DNA from: Bifidobacterium breve | GTDB taxonomy: Bacteria > Actinomycetota > Actinomycetes > Nanopelagicales > Nanopelagicaceae | Direction: 5' to 3' | Length of the DNA stretch: 49,520 nucleotides | Assembly: GCA_945866305.1 (NCBI GenBank) | Contig: CAMBGS010000003.1 | Span: 1-49,520, forward strand | Shown: piece by piece, positions 8,490 through 17,441 of the stretch | How the letters are laid out: every line of letters begins with the position of its first letter | Numbering within the stretch: position 1 is the stretch's first letter | Position numbers and translations under genes: made by a program | Notes under the pieces: model-generated | Seen by the model: only the letters and a program-made list of their open reading frames with translations | Told to the model about the DNA's origin: nothing | Databases searched by the model: none

Positions 8490-9266
8490 ATGAAATATAA
8501 GCGTCTAATAGTCTGTGGCGATTCGTACTCCGAAGGAATGTCCGATGTCGTTGTTAATGGGCAATACCGCGGCTGGGCTGATCGCATCGCAGATGTGATG
8601 GCGCAAGAAGAGCCAGGATTTACTTATGTTAATTTAGCGGTACGCGGAAAATTACTTAAGCAAGTAATCGATGACCAATTACCAGTCGCAATCGGATATA
8701 TAACTGGACCAGATACTTTGTTATCTTTTCACGCCGGCGCAAACGATGCCTTGCGACCAAGTTACAAACCCGAAGTTGCACAAGCACTTTATGCAGAAGC
8801 AGTACGTCGCGCTGCAGCAACCGGAGCAACGCTTATGTTATTTACAGTATTAGAGCGCACAGGAAACACTGGACGAGGATCTGATGTATGGGCAGCACGC
8901 TTTGGAGAATTTAACAAGATAGTGCGCAAAGTTGGTGCTGAAGTTGGCGCCATCATTGTCGATGCAAATAAAGAAACTTTCTTTAATGACAACAGGTTCC
9001 TAGCCTTTGATCGCTTACATTTAAATGCTGAAGGACATAACCGCGTAGCCCAAGCGTTATTAGAAAAGTTGGGATATCCATTTGATTCAAGCTGGCGTAT
9101 TCCACTTCCACCAGCACAACCAACTCCTTGGATTAAGAAACGTTTAATCTCAGCGATCTGGTTCTTCACATTTGCGCTACCGTGGATCTGGCGGCGCCTG
9201 CGCGGAAAATCATCTGGCGATGGGCGCTCTGCAAAGTATCCAACGCCTACAATCTGGCCTGTTTAG
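8490..9266 (+). CDS. SGNH/GDSL-family hydrolase with C-terminal hydrophobic segment
   Basis: The 258-aa product has a complete SGNH esterase/lipase set: block I G-D-S-Y-S-E-G with the nucleophile S12, block III with G-A-N-D-A, and block V with D174 and H177 (D-R-L-H-L-N). Substrates of this family are acyl or acetyl esters; the exact one cannot be told. There is no signal peptide, but a hydrophobic stretch near residues 224-236 (I-W-F-F-T-F-A-L-P-W-I-W), followed by basic residues, could tether the enzyme to the membrane. The start has a weak AGGGA ribosome site. The 3' end lies 55 nt before the ppk1 start. Confidence 0.85.
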   Translation: MKYKRLIVCGDSYSEGMSDVVVNGQYRGWADRIADVMAQEEPGFTYVNLAVRGKLLKQVIDDQLPVAIGYITGPDTLLSFHAGANDALRPSYKPEVAQALYAEAVRRAAATGATLMLFTVLERTGNTGRGSDVWAARFGEFNKIVRKVGAEVGAIIVDANKETFFNDNRFLAFDRLHLNAEGHNRVAQALLEKLGYPFDSSWRIPLPPAQPTPWIKKRLISAIWFFTFALPWIWRRLRGKSSGDGRSAKYPTPTIWPV

Positions 9267-9321
9267 CCGCTGTCCATATCGCGATTACGTGAAATTCACC
9301 AAAAAGAGAGATGATGAACCT

Positions 9322-11391
9322 ATGCCTGATTCAGCTCATCTGATTGATCGCGAGATCAGTTGGCTCTCCTTTAACGAGCGCGTCCTCGAATTAGCTGAAG
9401 ATGAGTCTATTCCTTTATTAGAACGCGTCCGATTTTTAACAATTTTTGCTTCCAACCTAGATGAGTTTTATATGGTGCGTGTGGCATCTGTTCTTGGAAA
9501 GATAGAGACAAATCCTAATTTGGTGAATTCCGCTGGCTTCACGCCTTCAGAATTGATAGAAGCAATCTCGGTTCGAGTGCGTGAGTTAACTCAAAGACAT
9601 GCGAAATTATTTAAGCAGAAAATCGCGCCTGAGCTAAAGCTTCACGACATTGAAATTATCCATTGGGATGATTTAAACGACGATGAACATAACTATGTAT
9701 CTAAAATATTTAGCGATCGCATCTTTCCGGTTTTAACTCCGCTGGCAGTTGATCCATCGCACCCATTTCCATATATTTCAGGGCTGTCTCTGAATTTAGC
9801 CGTGATAGTTAAGAACCCAAAGAGTTCAGAAGAATATTTCGCAAGAGTGAAAGTTCCACCAATTCTTTCTCGGTTGATTGCCGTTAGCCCCACACCGCAC
9901 AGCAAACGCTTTCTGCCGCTAGAAGAGTTGATTGCAATTCACTTACAAGAACTATTTCCGGGAATGTTGATTCAGGATCATTACACATTCCGCGTCACCA
10001 GAAATCAAGATATTGAACTTGAAGAAGAAGATTCTGAAGATTTGTTAAACTCACTAGAACAAGAGTTGGCCCGCAGACGTTTTGGGCCACCAGTTCGACT
10101 CGAAATTGAAGAAGGCATTGACGAACATCTCCTAAAAACGTTATGCGATGAGCTAGATATCAACCCAGCAAATGTTTTATCGTTGCCGGCACCACTTGAT
10201 CTCACCGACCTGACAAAGATCGCTGACTTGGATCTGCCAAAACTTAAATATCCGGCCTTTAGATCCCGCACTGTTGCCGCGCTTCGCGAAGTTGATTCAG
10301 AAGAGCCTGACTTGTTCTTTGCAGCCATCCGCCAAGGTGAGATCTTGCTTCACCATCCTTATGAGTCATTTACCTCATCAGTTGTGCAGTTTTTGCAGCA
10401 TGCCGCACAAGATCCAAATGTTTTGGCGATTAAACAAACTCTTTATCGCACCTCAGGTGATTCACCAATAGTTGAAGCGTTAATTGAAGCCGCGGAGGCT
10501 GGAAAACAGGTTCTTGCAGTAATTGAGATTCGCGCCCGATTTGATGAGCAAGCAAATGTGCGTTGGGCGCGCAAACTCGAAGCCGCTGGAGTTCACGTGG
10601 TCTACGGATTGATGGGCCTAAAAACACACGCCAAGATTTCGTTAGTAGTGCGCGATGAAGCGCAAGGTTTACGACTTTATTGTCATATGGGAACAGGTAA
10701 TTACAACCCAAAGACTGCGCGCTTCTATGAAGATTTAGGTTTGTTAAGTGCTGATCCGTTATTGACAGAGGATTTAACAAAGCTATTTAATCAACTCTCT
10801 GGATTTGCACCTCATTCGACTTATTCGCGTCTATTGGTTGCACCGCGCACATTGCGAACTGGGTTGCTCGAGAAAATAGCGCTAGAAACTTCAAATGCTA
10901 AAGCAGGCAAACCGGCAGGAATCCAAGTTAAATTGAATTCGCTGCTCGATGAAGAATTTGTGGAATCACTTTATGAAGCCTCACAAGCTGGGGTAAAAGT
11001 TGACTTAGTTATTCGCGGAATTTGTTCACTCAAGCCCGGCATACCCGGTCTATCTGAAAACATTGAAGTTCGGTCACTTCTAGGAAGATTCCTTGAACAC
11101 TCTCGCATTTACCATTTTGTAAATGGTGGAGATGATGAATATTGGGTGGGCAGCGCAGATTTAATGCACCGAAATCTAGATCGTCGGGTTGAAAGTTTGG
11201 TACGCATCGAGCGCCCCGCGCATAAAACCTCACTCCAAGAAGTATTTGATCTCTCGCTCAGCGATAAAACAACTAGTTGGCATCAATCTAAAGAGAAGTG
11301 GGTGCGCGTAGCAAAGAACGCAGCTGGTGAACCTCTGCAAGATCTGCAGAGCGTGTATATCAAGCGATATAAGAAAACAACTAATGTCTAA
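9322..11391 (+). CDS. ppk1: polyphosphate kinase 1
   Basis: PPK1 polymerises the gamma-phosphate of ATP into inorganic polyphosphate. The 689-aa product has the N-terminal I-D-R-E-I-S-W-L-S-F-N-E-R-V-L domain start, the phospholipase-D-like catalytic core with the autophosphorylated histidine at H436 (G-L-K-T-H-A-K), and the following Y-C-H-M-G-T-G-N-Y-N-P-K-T-A-R-F-Y-E-D. The size is typical. An in-frame reading extends back to 9172, but that would overlap the SGNH gene by about 95 bp and add non-homologous residues; ATG 9322 gives the canonical start. GTG 9289 is an alternative. Neighbours mutT1 and ppx make a polyphosphate cluster. Confidence 0.95.
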   Translation: MPDSAHLIDREISWLSFNERVLELAEDESIPLLERVRFLTIFASNLDEFYMVRVASVLGKIETNPNLVNSAGFTPSELIEAISVRVRELTQRHAKLFKQKIAPELKLHDIEIIHWDDLNDDEHNYVSKIFSDRIFPVLTPLAVDPSHPFPYISGLSLNLAVIVKNPKSSEEYFARVKVPPILSRLIAVSPTPHSKRFLPLEELIAIHLQELFPGMLIQDHYTFRVTRNQDIELEEEDSEDLLNSLEQELARRRFGPPVRLEIEEGIDEHLLKTLCDELDINPANVLSLPAPLDLTDLTKIADLDLPKLKYPAFRSRTVAALREVDSEEPDLFFAAIRQGEILLHHPYESFTSSVVQFLQHAAQDPNVLAIKQTLYRTSGDSPIVEALIEAAEAGKQVLAVIEIRARFDEQANVRWARKLEAAGVHVVYGLMGLKTHAKISLVVRDEAQGLRLYCHMGTGNYNPKTARFYEDLGLLSADPLLTEDLTKLFNQLSGFAPHSTYSRLLVAPRTLRTGLLEKIALETSNAKAGKPAGIQVKLNSLLDEEFVESLYEASQAGVKVDLVIRGICSLKPGIPGLSENIEVRSLLGRFLEHSRIYHFVNGGDDEYWVGSADLMHRNLDRRVESLVRIERPAHKTSLQEVFDLSLSDKTTSWHQSKEKWVRVAKNAAGEPLQDLQSVYIKRYKKTTNV

Positions 11392-12286
11392 AGACTCCGT
11401 AACGCCATTGATTCAAGCCGCGGGCGCAGTCCTATGGCGCAAAGCAAGTAACGGCGATCTTGAGATTGCGATAATCCATCGCCCAAGATATGACGACTGG
11501 TCACTTCCGAAAGGAAAGGTAGAACCAGGTGAATCGCATATTTCTGCTGGTTACCGTGAAATTCAAGAAGAGACTGGTTACGAATCTATTTTTGGTCCCG
11601 AAATCGGAACGGTTGTATATAAATTAGAAGGTGCACCGAAGGAAGTTCGTTACTGGGCTGCTGCAGCTACAACGCAAACTGGTAAACCAAATCCTGAAGA
11701 AGTAGATCTGGTCGAATGGTTAACGCCGAAGAAAGCAAAAGAGAAGCTAACTAATAAAGATGATCGTGCGATAGTAGATTTCTTCTTGGATTTTGGCGCT
11801 GATACTTTTCCAATTATTTTATTGCGCCACGCTAAAGCGCTAAAGCGCACAGAGTGGGACGGCGATGACGGTGATCGACCGTTAGAACACCGTGGTCAAT
11901 TGCAGGCAAAGCGGCTCTTACCTATTTATATGCCATATGCCGCAACAGAGATTCACACATCAGATGCCCTGCGCTGTATCGAGACAATCGATGTAATGGC
12001 ACGTTCTTTACAGAAGACGCCCATTTTTTCTAAAGATCTATCTGAATATGGCTTTGAAATAGATCGGGAAGCGCCTTTGGATTATGTGCAAGATTTAATG
12101 GATCGTGGAGTTCCGGCAATTGTATGTAGCCATAATCCAATTATTCCTAAGGTAGTTAAAAAGCTGGTTGGCAAGAAATACTTTAAATCAATGGACCGCG
12201 ATCTTGAACCAGCGCAAGCCATTGTTTTGCATTGTCGCGCAGGTGAAGTAATCGCTTGCGATTGGATTGACGAACCTTTAATTTAA
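11384..12286 (+). CDS. MutT1-like NUDIX hydrolase fused to histidine phosphatase domain
   Basis: The 300-aa product has two domains. Residues about 10-130 are a NUDIX hydrolase with the full box G-x5-E-x7-R-E-x2-E-E-x-G beginning at G44. Residues about 143-300 are a histidine phosphatase with the phospho-accepting H149 in L-R-H-A-K. This architecture matches mycobacterial MutT1, which removes 8-oxo-dGTP products and cleaves dinucleoside polyphosphates. ATG at 11384 lies inside the last codons of ppk1 (8-nt overlap), showing translational coupling; a longer reading from 11327 would add residues without homology. In mycobacteria the ppk1 and mutT1 genes are also neighbours. Confidence 0.9.
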   Translation: MSKDSVTPLIQAAGAVLWRKASNGDLEIAIIHRPRYDDWSLPKGKVEPGESHISAGYREIQEETGYESIFGPEIGTVVYKLEGAPKEVRYWAAAATTQTGKPNPEEVDLVEWLTPKKAKEKLTNKDDRAIVDFFLDFGADTFPIILLRHAKALKRTEWDGDDGDRPLEHRGQLQAKRLLPIYMPYAATEIHTSDALRCIETIDVMARSLQKTPIFSKDLSEYGFEIDREAPLDYVQDLMDRGVPAIVCSHNPIIPKVVKKLVGKKYFKSMDRDLEPAQAIVLHCRAGEVIACDWIDEPLI

Positions 12287-12301
12287 GGTAATTTGAAGGC
12301 C

Positions 12302-13219
12302 TTAACGCTCCATCCAGTCAAGCCAACGAAGCACAATTCCTTCACGTAGCGCCCAAGGGCAGATTTCAAGCTCATTGATATGCAACCGTTCCATTGCAGT
12401 GCGGGCGACAATTGCCCCCGCCACAATTTGGCGAGCCCGGCTTGGTGAAACGCCAGGCAGTTCGGCACGTTGTTTATTGGACATATCTTGCAATTTTGGG
12501 ATCATTTTTGTGAGTGAATTAATCTTTAAAAATTTTGGATTATCTTCAAACCAATGTTCTCCTAACCGAGCGAGAGTTCTAAATGTCTTACTGGTCGCAA
12601 CGAAGTGATCTGCAATGTGTTTGGAGATATCTTCAGGCAAAGATTGCTTTAAAGCATCGAAAACAAAAGTTTCTAAAGCTTTAATTTCTTTTGATGTATG
12701 CGGATCAGAATCAAGATATTCGCGCGTCAGGCGTGATGCGCCGAGCGGAAGTGAAACTGTGGCTTCTGCACGTTCGTCATCTCCAACTGCGACCTCAAGT
12801 GAGCCACCACCGATATCTAAGACAAGTAAGCGACCACTAGACCAACCCAGCCAGCGACGTACAGCCAGAAAAGTCATTTGCGCTTCATCATCGCCAGAGA
12901 GAACTTGCAGATCAATTTCAAATTTCTTATTTATTTGATCGAGGATATCTTTCCCATTTTTAGCATCACGAATCGCAGATGTTGCAAAAGCTAAAATCTC
13001 TTCGGTTTGAAAATCTTTGGCGTGCGAGATTGCATCGGCAATCGATTCTTCAAGAAGAGCAACACCCTCAGCAGTTATTTCACCTTCTTTATTTAAATAT
13101 TCGTGAAGACGTAGTTCAACTTTTTGATTTGTTGCGGGGCTGGGACGGGCACCGGGATGCGCATCTACGACTTGGAGGTGGACAGTGTTTGACCCCACAT
13201 CTAAAACGCCCAATCGCAT
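12302..13219 (-). CDS. ppx: exopolyphosphatase, Ppx/GppA family
   Basis: The 305-aa product belongs to the Ppx/GppA family of the ASKHA (actin-like) fold, which releases phosphate from polyphosphate ends or hydrolyses pppGpp. Visible motifs are L-D-V-G-S-N-T-V-H-L at the N-terminus (phosphate-1 loop) and L-D-I-G-G-G-S-L-E at about residue 140 (phosphate-2 loop). It has only the two-domain core, as in short actinobacterial members. It converges on mutT1 with a 15-bp gap, giving a ppk1-mutT1-ppx locus that can both make and degrade polyphosphate. The ATG at 13219 has no ribosome site but is preceded by a leaderless-type hexamer. Confidence 0.9.
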   Translation of the reverse strand: MRLGVLDVGSNTVHLQVVDAHPGARPSPATNQKVELRLHEYLNKEGEITAEGVALLEESIADAISHAKDFQTEEILAFATSAIRDAKNGKDILDQINKKFEIDLQVLSGDDEAQMTFLAVRRWLGWSSGRLLVLDIGGGSLEVAVGDDERAEATVSLPLGASRLTREYLDSDPHTSKEIKALETFVFDALKQSLPEDISKHIADHFVATSKTFRTLARLGEHWFEDNPKFLKINSLTKMIPKLQDMSNKQRAELPGVSPSRARQIVAGAIVARTAMERLHINELEICPWALREGIVLRWLDWMER

Positions 13220-13225
13220 GCGGCA

Positions 13226-13231
13226 AACCTA
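13226..13231 (-). promoter_or_regulatory. predicted -10 of a leaderless ppx transcript
   Basis: On the minus strand TAGGTT ends 6 nt before the ppx ATG, and no Shine-Dalgarno is present. It fits the TAnnnT form seen at other starts in this window. It is a short hexamer and could occur by chance. Confidence 0.3.
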
Positions 13232-13281
13232 CCCGTCTGCGCTGCAGAGATTGATGATTTTTAGATTACGCCGTTAACTGC

Positions 13282-13287
13282 CATAAT
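13282..13287 (+). promoter_or_regulatory. predicted -10 for tRNA-Thr
   Basis: CATAAT matches the -10 consensus in five of six positions, 28 bp upstream of the mature tRNA 5' end. The -35 at the usual spacing (TTTTAG) is poor, so the call is tentative. Confidence 0.3.
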
Positions 13288-13314
13288 TACGCCCGTTGCC
13301 TGCAAAGGCGGCAA

Positions 13315-13389
13315 GCCTCTCTAGCTCAGTGGTAGAGCAGCGCACTTGTAATGCGCAGGTCGTCAGTTCAATCCTGACGGGGGGCTCCA
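13315..13389 (+). tRNA. tRNA-Thr (anticodon UGU)
   Basis: A complete cloverleaf is visible. The 7-bp acceptor stem (GCCTCTC with GGGGGGC) contains two G-U pairs. The D-arm is GCTC/GAGC, the anticodon stem GCGCA/TGCGC with loop CTTGTAA (anticodon TGT), and the T-arm GTCAG/CTGAC with loop TTCAATC. The discriminator base is T and CCA is encoded. The carbonic anhydrase gene starts 30 nt downstream. Confidence 0.95.
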
Positions 13390-13418
13390 GGTTTTAACCC
13401 GATCGCGAAGGGGGAGAG

Positions 13419-13937
13419 ATGAAGAACTACTCGTTTCCTCATGAGCAATTTGACGATCTAATCGCGGCAAATGCCGAATATATAAAGTCATTTAAATACT
13501 CTGAACTAACCGGTCGCGCGGCTAAGGGTTTGGCAATCGTTACTTGTATGGATTCACGAATCAATCCACTTTCAGTTGTTGGCATGCAATCTGGCGATGC
13601 CAAGATTTTGCGTAATGCTGGAGCGCGCGTGACCGAAGATGTAATCCGCACCCTGGTTCTTGCAACTTATCTGCTGAACGTTGATCGTATTTTGGTAATG
13701 CCACACACTGATTGCGCTATGGCGCGCGGTGATGAAGCAGATATTCACGCGCTCATTGACGAGAAGTTTGGCGTTGACACTCGTTCACTCGAATTTCGCA
13801 CGACTCGTGATCAAAAAGGTGCGCTCGCAATTGACGTCAATCGAATTCGCGCTTACCCATTATTACCCAAAGGCGTAACCGTTGCGGGTGCTATTTATGA
13901 TGTGACAACCGGAACTATTCTTCCGGTTGATTGCTAA
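13419..13937 (+). CDS. beta-class carbonic anhydrase
   Basis: The 172-aa zinc enzyme interconverts CO2 and bicarbonate in the cytosol. The zinc ligands are C43 in T-C-M-D-S-R and H96 and C99 in M-P-H-T-D-C, with the D45/R47 catalytic dyad. This compact form resembles the short mycobacterial beta-carbonic anhydrases. The ATG at 13419 is preceded by a strong purine-rich ribosome site (GGGGGAGAG). The last 23 bases overlap the 3' end of the convergent alpha/beta hydrolase gene. The bicarbonate probably feeds carboxylases; no carboxylase gene is nearby. Confidence 0.93.
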   Translation: MKNYSFPHEQFDDLIAANAEYIKSFKYSELTGRAAKGLAIVTCMDSRINPLSVVGMQSGDAKILRNAGARVTEDVIRTLVLATYLLNVDRILVMPHTDCAMARGDEADIHALIDEKFGVDTRSLEFRTTRDQKGALAIDVNRIRAYPLLPKGVTVAGAIYDVTTGTILPVDC

Positions 13938-14694
13938 CTCGCCGAATCGGCATCTTGGTCATCGGATAATTTAAATCTGTTAAAAACTGCTGAACTAAAG
14001 CGCTAAACAAGCCCGGTTTTTCCTTCGGCGCAATATGAGATGTGCCAGGCATTATCGCCAACTGGCTTAACTCAATGGCGCGATACATAGCCAAGGTATG
14101 TTCATGAGAAATTACATCGTCATCGCCGGCAATAATTAGCGTCGGACATTGAATTCTAGCTAATTCGCTGAGTGCAATATCTGGTTCGGTATCCCAAATT
14201 TGCAACATCTTTTTAATTTTCTCATTTTGGGTGTGTGGAGCATCTGGTGATGTCGCCGCGTACTCAGCTTTATCTTCTTCACTTGGCTCAACAAATGGCA
14301 GATGAATCACGGTTCCGGAATGATGATAATTCGCCCCAATTAAAACAAGTGACTTAACAAGATCTGGGCGCGAAATTGCCACTGACATCGCGATGATTCC
14401 ACCATCAGACCAACCAACCAAATGCGCTGGTTCTTTAACAACATCTTCAAGATATGCGATTGCTTCCTCAATTTGAAACTTAAAGTGAAAAGAGTTGACT
14501 TGATCTGCGGTGTAACCGTGTCCGGTGCGATCGTAGGCAAATATATGAAAATCTGGTTCTAAATCTGGGGCCAAGACATAGTCCCAATGCGATGTCTGGC
14601 TTAAACCACCGTGTAGCAAAACAACTGCTTCGCCATTGTTATCCCATTCATATGAATAAATCTGCTGGCCACGCAGCTTTAAATAATCAGGCAC
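13915..14694 (-). CDS. alpha/beta-hydrolase fold protein
   Basis: The 259-aa product has the classical alpha/beta hydrolase architecture: an oxyanion-hole H-G-G at about residues 28-30, the nucleophile S96 in G-W-S-D-G-G, an acid-loop candidate in G-D-D-D at about 190, and the histidine in G-T-S-H-I-A-P. It has no signal peptide, so it is likely a cytosolic esterase, lactonase or hydrolase of unknown substrate. The gene is 3 nt downstream of ndh on the same strand and may be co-transcribed with it. Its tail overlaps the carbonic anhydrase by 23 bp. Confidence 0.85.
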   Translation of the reverse strand: MPDYLKLRGQQIYSYEWDNNGEAVVLLHGGLSQTSHWDYVLAPDLEPDFHIFAYDRTGHGYTADQVNSFHFKFQIEEAIAYLEDVVKEPAHLVGWSDGGIIAMSVAISRPDLVKSLVLIGANYHHSGTVIHLPFVEPSEEDKAEYAATSPDAPHTQNEKIKKMLQIWDTEPDIALSELARIQCPTLIIAGDDDVISHEHTLAMYRAIELSQLAIMPGTSHIAPKEKPGLFSALVQQFLTDLNYPMTKMPIRRVSNQPEE

Positions 14695-14697
14695 TTG

Positions 14698-15930
14698 TTA
14701 CTGGCTATCCATAATGTGGCGATTGCCGCGATCAAATGTTAAATAGTTCCAAGTCCAATCGGCTATTGTTCCAATTTTATTTCGGCCGCCAAGCAGGTAG
14801 AACAAATGAAGCCATAACCAGGCATACCAAGCAGGTATTCCAGCAATCTGAATTCCTTTAAATTGCACGACTGCTTTGTGGCGTCCGATAGTTGCCATTG
14901 AACCTTTATCGAGATACTTAAAGTCTTGCAGCGCCTGGCCGCTTGATGCACGAACGATCTGTTTTGCTACCCAGCGCCCTTGTTGCATTGCAACTGGTGC
15001 CACCATTGGTAAGAAGCTTCCTGCAGAATTTTTCGCACCAGATATATCGCCAATCGCCCAAATGTGTGGGTAGTGTCTTACTCGTAAATTCTGTTCCACG
15101 CTGATGCGTGTTCCTTCAAGTGGCAAATTAAGTAGCGCACCGGTTGGCTCACCTTTTACGCCGGCAGCCCAGATAGTTACCTCAGATGGAATCGAGCCCC
15201 CACCTTTAACCAAAATCTGGCGCGGCTTTACTTCTTGCACGGCGGTGTTAAGCAAAACTTTCACGCCAAGTTTTTCTAAATCTTTTTTGGCTCGAGCCGA
15301 TAGTTTCTCGCTAAACATTGGCAAGATACGTGGCCCTGCTTCAATTAAGTAGATATCAATATGTTTTGCAGCGTTGGACTCATCATTTTTCAATGGACCA
15401 TTCTTTAACTCAGCAAGTGCACCAGCCATCTCAACGCCAGTTGGTCCGCCACCAACAACGCTAAGTGAAAGTCGTGTTTGATCTTCAAAGCGGCAGAGAT
15501 CCTCAAAACGGCGCATTACTTCGGCGCGGATTCCAATCGCTTCATGAACACTCTTCATTCCTAGTGCGATCTCGGTAACACCTTTTACGCCGAAATCAGC
15601 AGTGGCCGAACCAAGTGCAACAACCAAGTGATCAAACTCCAGAGTTTCTGATGAATCTAACTTCACTGATTTATTTTTATGGTCAACCGCGATTGGTGAA
15701 CCCATTCGAAATTTAACGCCACTTTTGCGAAGCGTGCCGCGGACTGGGTGGGCCACGTGGTCTGCGGCGAGCCCTGCTGTGGCAACCTGATAGAGCAACG
15801 GCAGAAAGGTTTGGAAGTTATGGCGATCAACAACTGTGACATCGGCATCTTTTGCCAGCGCTTTAGCGGCGGTCAGCCCGCCAAAACCCGCACCAAGTAT
15901 TACGACCCGTGGTCGTGTGGAAGAAGCCAT
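14698..15930 (-). CDS. ndh: type II NADH:quinone oxidoreductase (NDH-2)
   Basis: The 410-aa flavoprotein is a non-proton-pumping NADH dehydrogenase that feeds electrons from NADH to quinone at the inner face of the membrane. An N-terminal FAD dinucleotide fold (V-I-L-G-A-G-F-G-G-L-T-A-A) is followed by F-L-P-L-L-Y-Q-V-A-T-A-G, the NADH-binding V-V-G-G-G-P-T-G-V-E-M-A-G-A-L, and the second FAD site A-I-G-D-I. The C-terminus has amphipathic segments typical of membrane attachment (W-Y-A-W-L-W-L-H-L-F-Y-L-L-G-G). It diverges from the DUF2867 reductase gene with a 23-bp gap that may hold a shared promoter. Confidence 0.93.
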   Translation of the reverse strand: MASSTRPRVVILGAGFGGLTAAKALAKDADVTVVDRHNFQTFLPLLYQVATAGLAADHVAHPVRGTLRKSGVKFRMGSPIAVDHKNKSVKLDSSETLEFDHLVVALGSATADFGVKGVTEIALGMKSVHEAIGIRAEVMRRFEDLCRFEDQTRLSLSVVGGGPTGVEMAGALAELKNGPLKNDESNAAKHIDIYLIEAGPRILPMFSEKLSARAKKDLEKLGVKVLLNTAVQEVKPRQILVKGGGSIPSEVTIWAAGVKGEPTGALLNLPLEGTRISVEQNLRVRHYPHIWAIGDISGAKNSAGSFLPMVAPVAMQQGRWVAKQIVRASSGQALQDFKYLDKGSMATIGRHKAVVQFKGIQIAGIPAWYAWLWLHLFYLLGGRNKIGTIADWTWNYLTFDRGNRHIMDSQ

Positions 15931-15936
15931 AGCCGC

Positions 15937-15946
15937 AGTCTAGGCT
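15937..15946. promoter_or_regulatory. shared bidirectional -10, ndh and DUF2867 gene
   Basis: Between the divergent starts the sequence AGTCTAGGCT reads TAGACT on the minus strand, ending 6 nt before the ndh ATG, and TAGGCT on the plus strand, ending 7 nt before the opposite ATG. One symmetric CTAG core could thus serve both leaderless transcripts. The gap is only 23 bp and has no ribosome site. Confidence 0.4.
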
Positions 15947-15953
15947 CTGAACT

Positions 15954-17441
15954 ATGAACTCGCAGCGCTTAATACTTGTCACCGGAGCATCTGGCTATGT
16001 GGGTGGACGTTTAGTGCGAGATCTCGTTGGTGATAAATGTAATGTTCGAATTTTGGTTCGTAGCCGAGAGAAGGTAGCTGAGCAATCTTGGGCTGCTGAT
16101 GTAAATACCGTTGAAGGAAATGCCAATAACCCTGCTGATTTAGATCGTGCGCTGGAAGGTGTTCACACCGCCTTTTATTTGCTGCACTCAATCAATTTAG
16201 GAAAAGATTTTGATGAGATTGAATCTGCAATGGCGCGTAACTTTGCGATCTCTGCGCAGAAGCAAGGGGTAAAACAGATTGTCTATCTTGGTGGAATCGC
16301 CAACGATAAAAATCGTAGTCAACATTTAGCCTCTCGCATGAACACTGGCGCTCAACTGGCATCAGGTACTGTCCCAGTTCTTGAATTACGCGCTGGAATT
16401 ATTATTGGATCTGGTTCAGCATCTTTTGAAATGCTGCGCCACCTAACCCATCGCTTGCCAATTATGACAACACCTAAATGGGTTTCGAATTTAACACAGC
16501 CAATTTCAATTCGTGATGCGCTTTACTATCTGCGTCAAGCCGCAGCACTTCCAGATCCCGTTGGAAAGATCTGCGATATTGGTGGTAAAGAAGTTCTTTC
16601 CTACGCTGACATGATGCAGAAGTTTGCCAAATTATCAGGGCTACGAAAGCGCTTAATTATTCAAGTACCAGTGCTCACCCCAAAACTATCTAGTTTGTGG
16701 ATTGGTTTTGTGACGCCAGTTCCAACATCGTTGGCTCGCCCACTTGTTGAATCTTTAATTAGTGAAGTAGTCGCTGATCCGAAGAAGAGCATTGACACAA
16801 TCATTCCACCACCACCTGAGGGTTTTATAGATGTAAACGGTGCAGTCTCGCTGGCTCTTTCCCGTATCGCTGATCGCGATGTCATAACTCGTTGGTCAGA
16901 TGCAGCATTTCCAACCGCGCCTTGGCAGAAAGCGCAAGGTGATCCATCTTGGGCTGGTGAAATGGTGTTGCACGATCGCCGTGAATCATTTACTAAAGCA
17001 TCTGCCGAATCTGTCTGGCAAGCGATTGAAAGCATTGGTGGCGAAAATGGTTACTACGGCGCTGATTTTCTCTGGTTCTTACGTGGTGCACTTGATCGAA
17101 TCTTTGGTGGTGTGGGACTTCGCCGCGGACGACGTGATCCGCTAAATCTTCGCGTTGGTGACAGTTTGGATTTTTGGCGAGTAGAAGAGTTAGATCGTGG
17201 CGTGCGTCTAAAGCTTTATGCCGAAATGCGTCTGCCTGGAAAAGCTTGGCTGGAATTTAGCGTAAAAGAGGTAAATGGTCGGCGCTTGGTCTCACAGAGC
17301 GCGAGCTTCTCGCCTCGAGGACTAGGCGGTCAGCTCTATTGGTATGCAGTTCTGCCTTTTCATATCTTCGTATTCCCGACAATGCTGCGAAATTTAATTC
17401 GAAAGGCTAATCGCACCGACTATGCCCATTCACGAATTTAG
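15954..17441 (+). CDS. NAD(P)-binding SDR-like protein fused to DUF2867 domain
   Basis: The 495-aa protein has an N-terminal NmrA/atypical short-chain dehydrogenase domain, with the G-A-S-G-Y-V-G-G-R-L-V nucleotide loop and a long Rossmann fold to about residue 280, joined to a C-terminal DUF2867 domain (START/SRPBCC-like) containing D-F-L-W-F-L-R-G-A-L-D-R-I-F-G-G-V-G. This fused arrangement is widespread in actinobacteria, but its substrate is unknown to me; the SRPBCC part suggests binding of a hydrophobic ligand. It has no signal peptide. The 3' end overlaps the PLP decarboxylase gene by 20 bp, implying an operon. Start is ATG, apparently leaderless. Confidence 0.8.
   Translation: MNSQRLILVTGASGYVGGRLVRDLVGDKCNVRILVRSREKVAEQSWAADVNTVEGNANNPADLDRALEGVHTAFYLLHSINLGKDFDEIESAMARNFAISAQKQGVKQIVYLGGIANDKNRSQHLASRMNTGAQLASGTVPVLELRAGIIIGSGSASFEMLRHLTHRLPIMTTPKWVSNLTQPISIRDALYYLRQAAALPDPVGKICDIGGKEVLSYADMMQKFAKLSGLRKRLIIQVPVLTPKLSSLWIGFVTPVPTSLARPLVESLISEVVADPKKSIDTIIPPPPEGFIDVNGAVSLALSRIADRDVITRWSDAAFPTAPWQKAQGDPSWAGEMVLHDRRESFTKASAESVWQAIESIGGENGYYGADFLWFLRGALDRIFGGVGLRRGRRDPLNLRVGDSLDFWRVEELDRGVRLKLYAEMRLPGKAWLEFSVKEVNGRRLVSQSASFSPRGLGGQLYWYAVLPFHIFVFPTMLRNLIRKANRTDYAHSRI

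Noticed and set aside
9172-9321. Long upstream start for ppk1 overlapping the SGNH gene
   Set aside because: The extra residues have no PPK homology and lie inside another real gene; ATG 9322 gives the canonical N-terminus.
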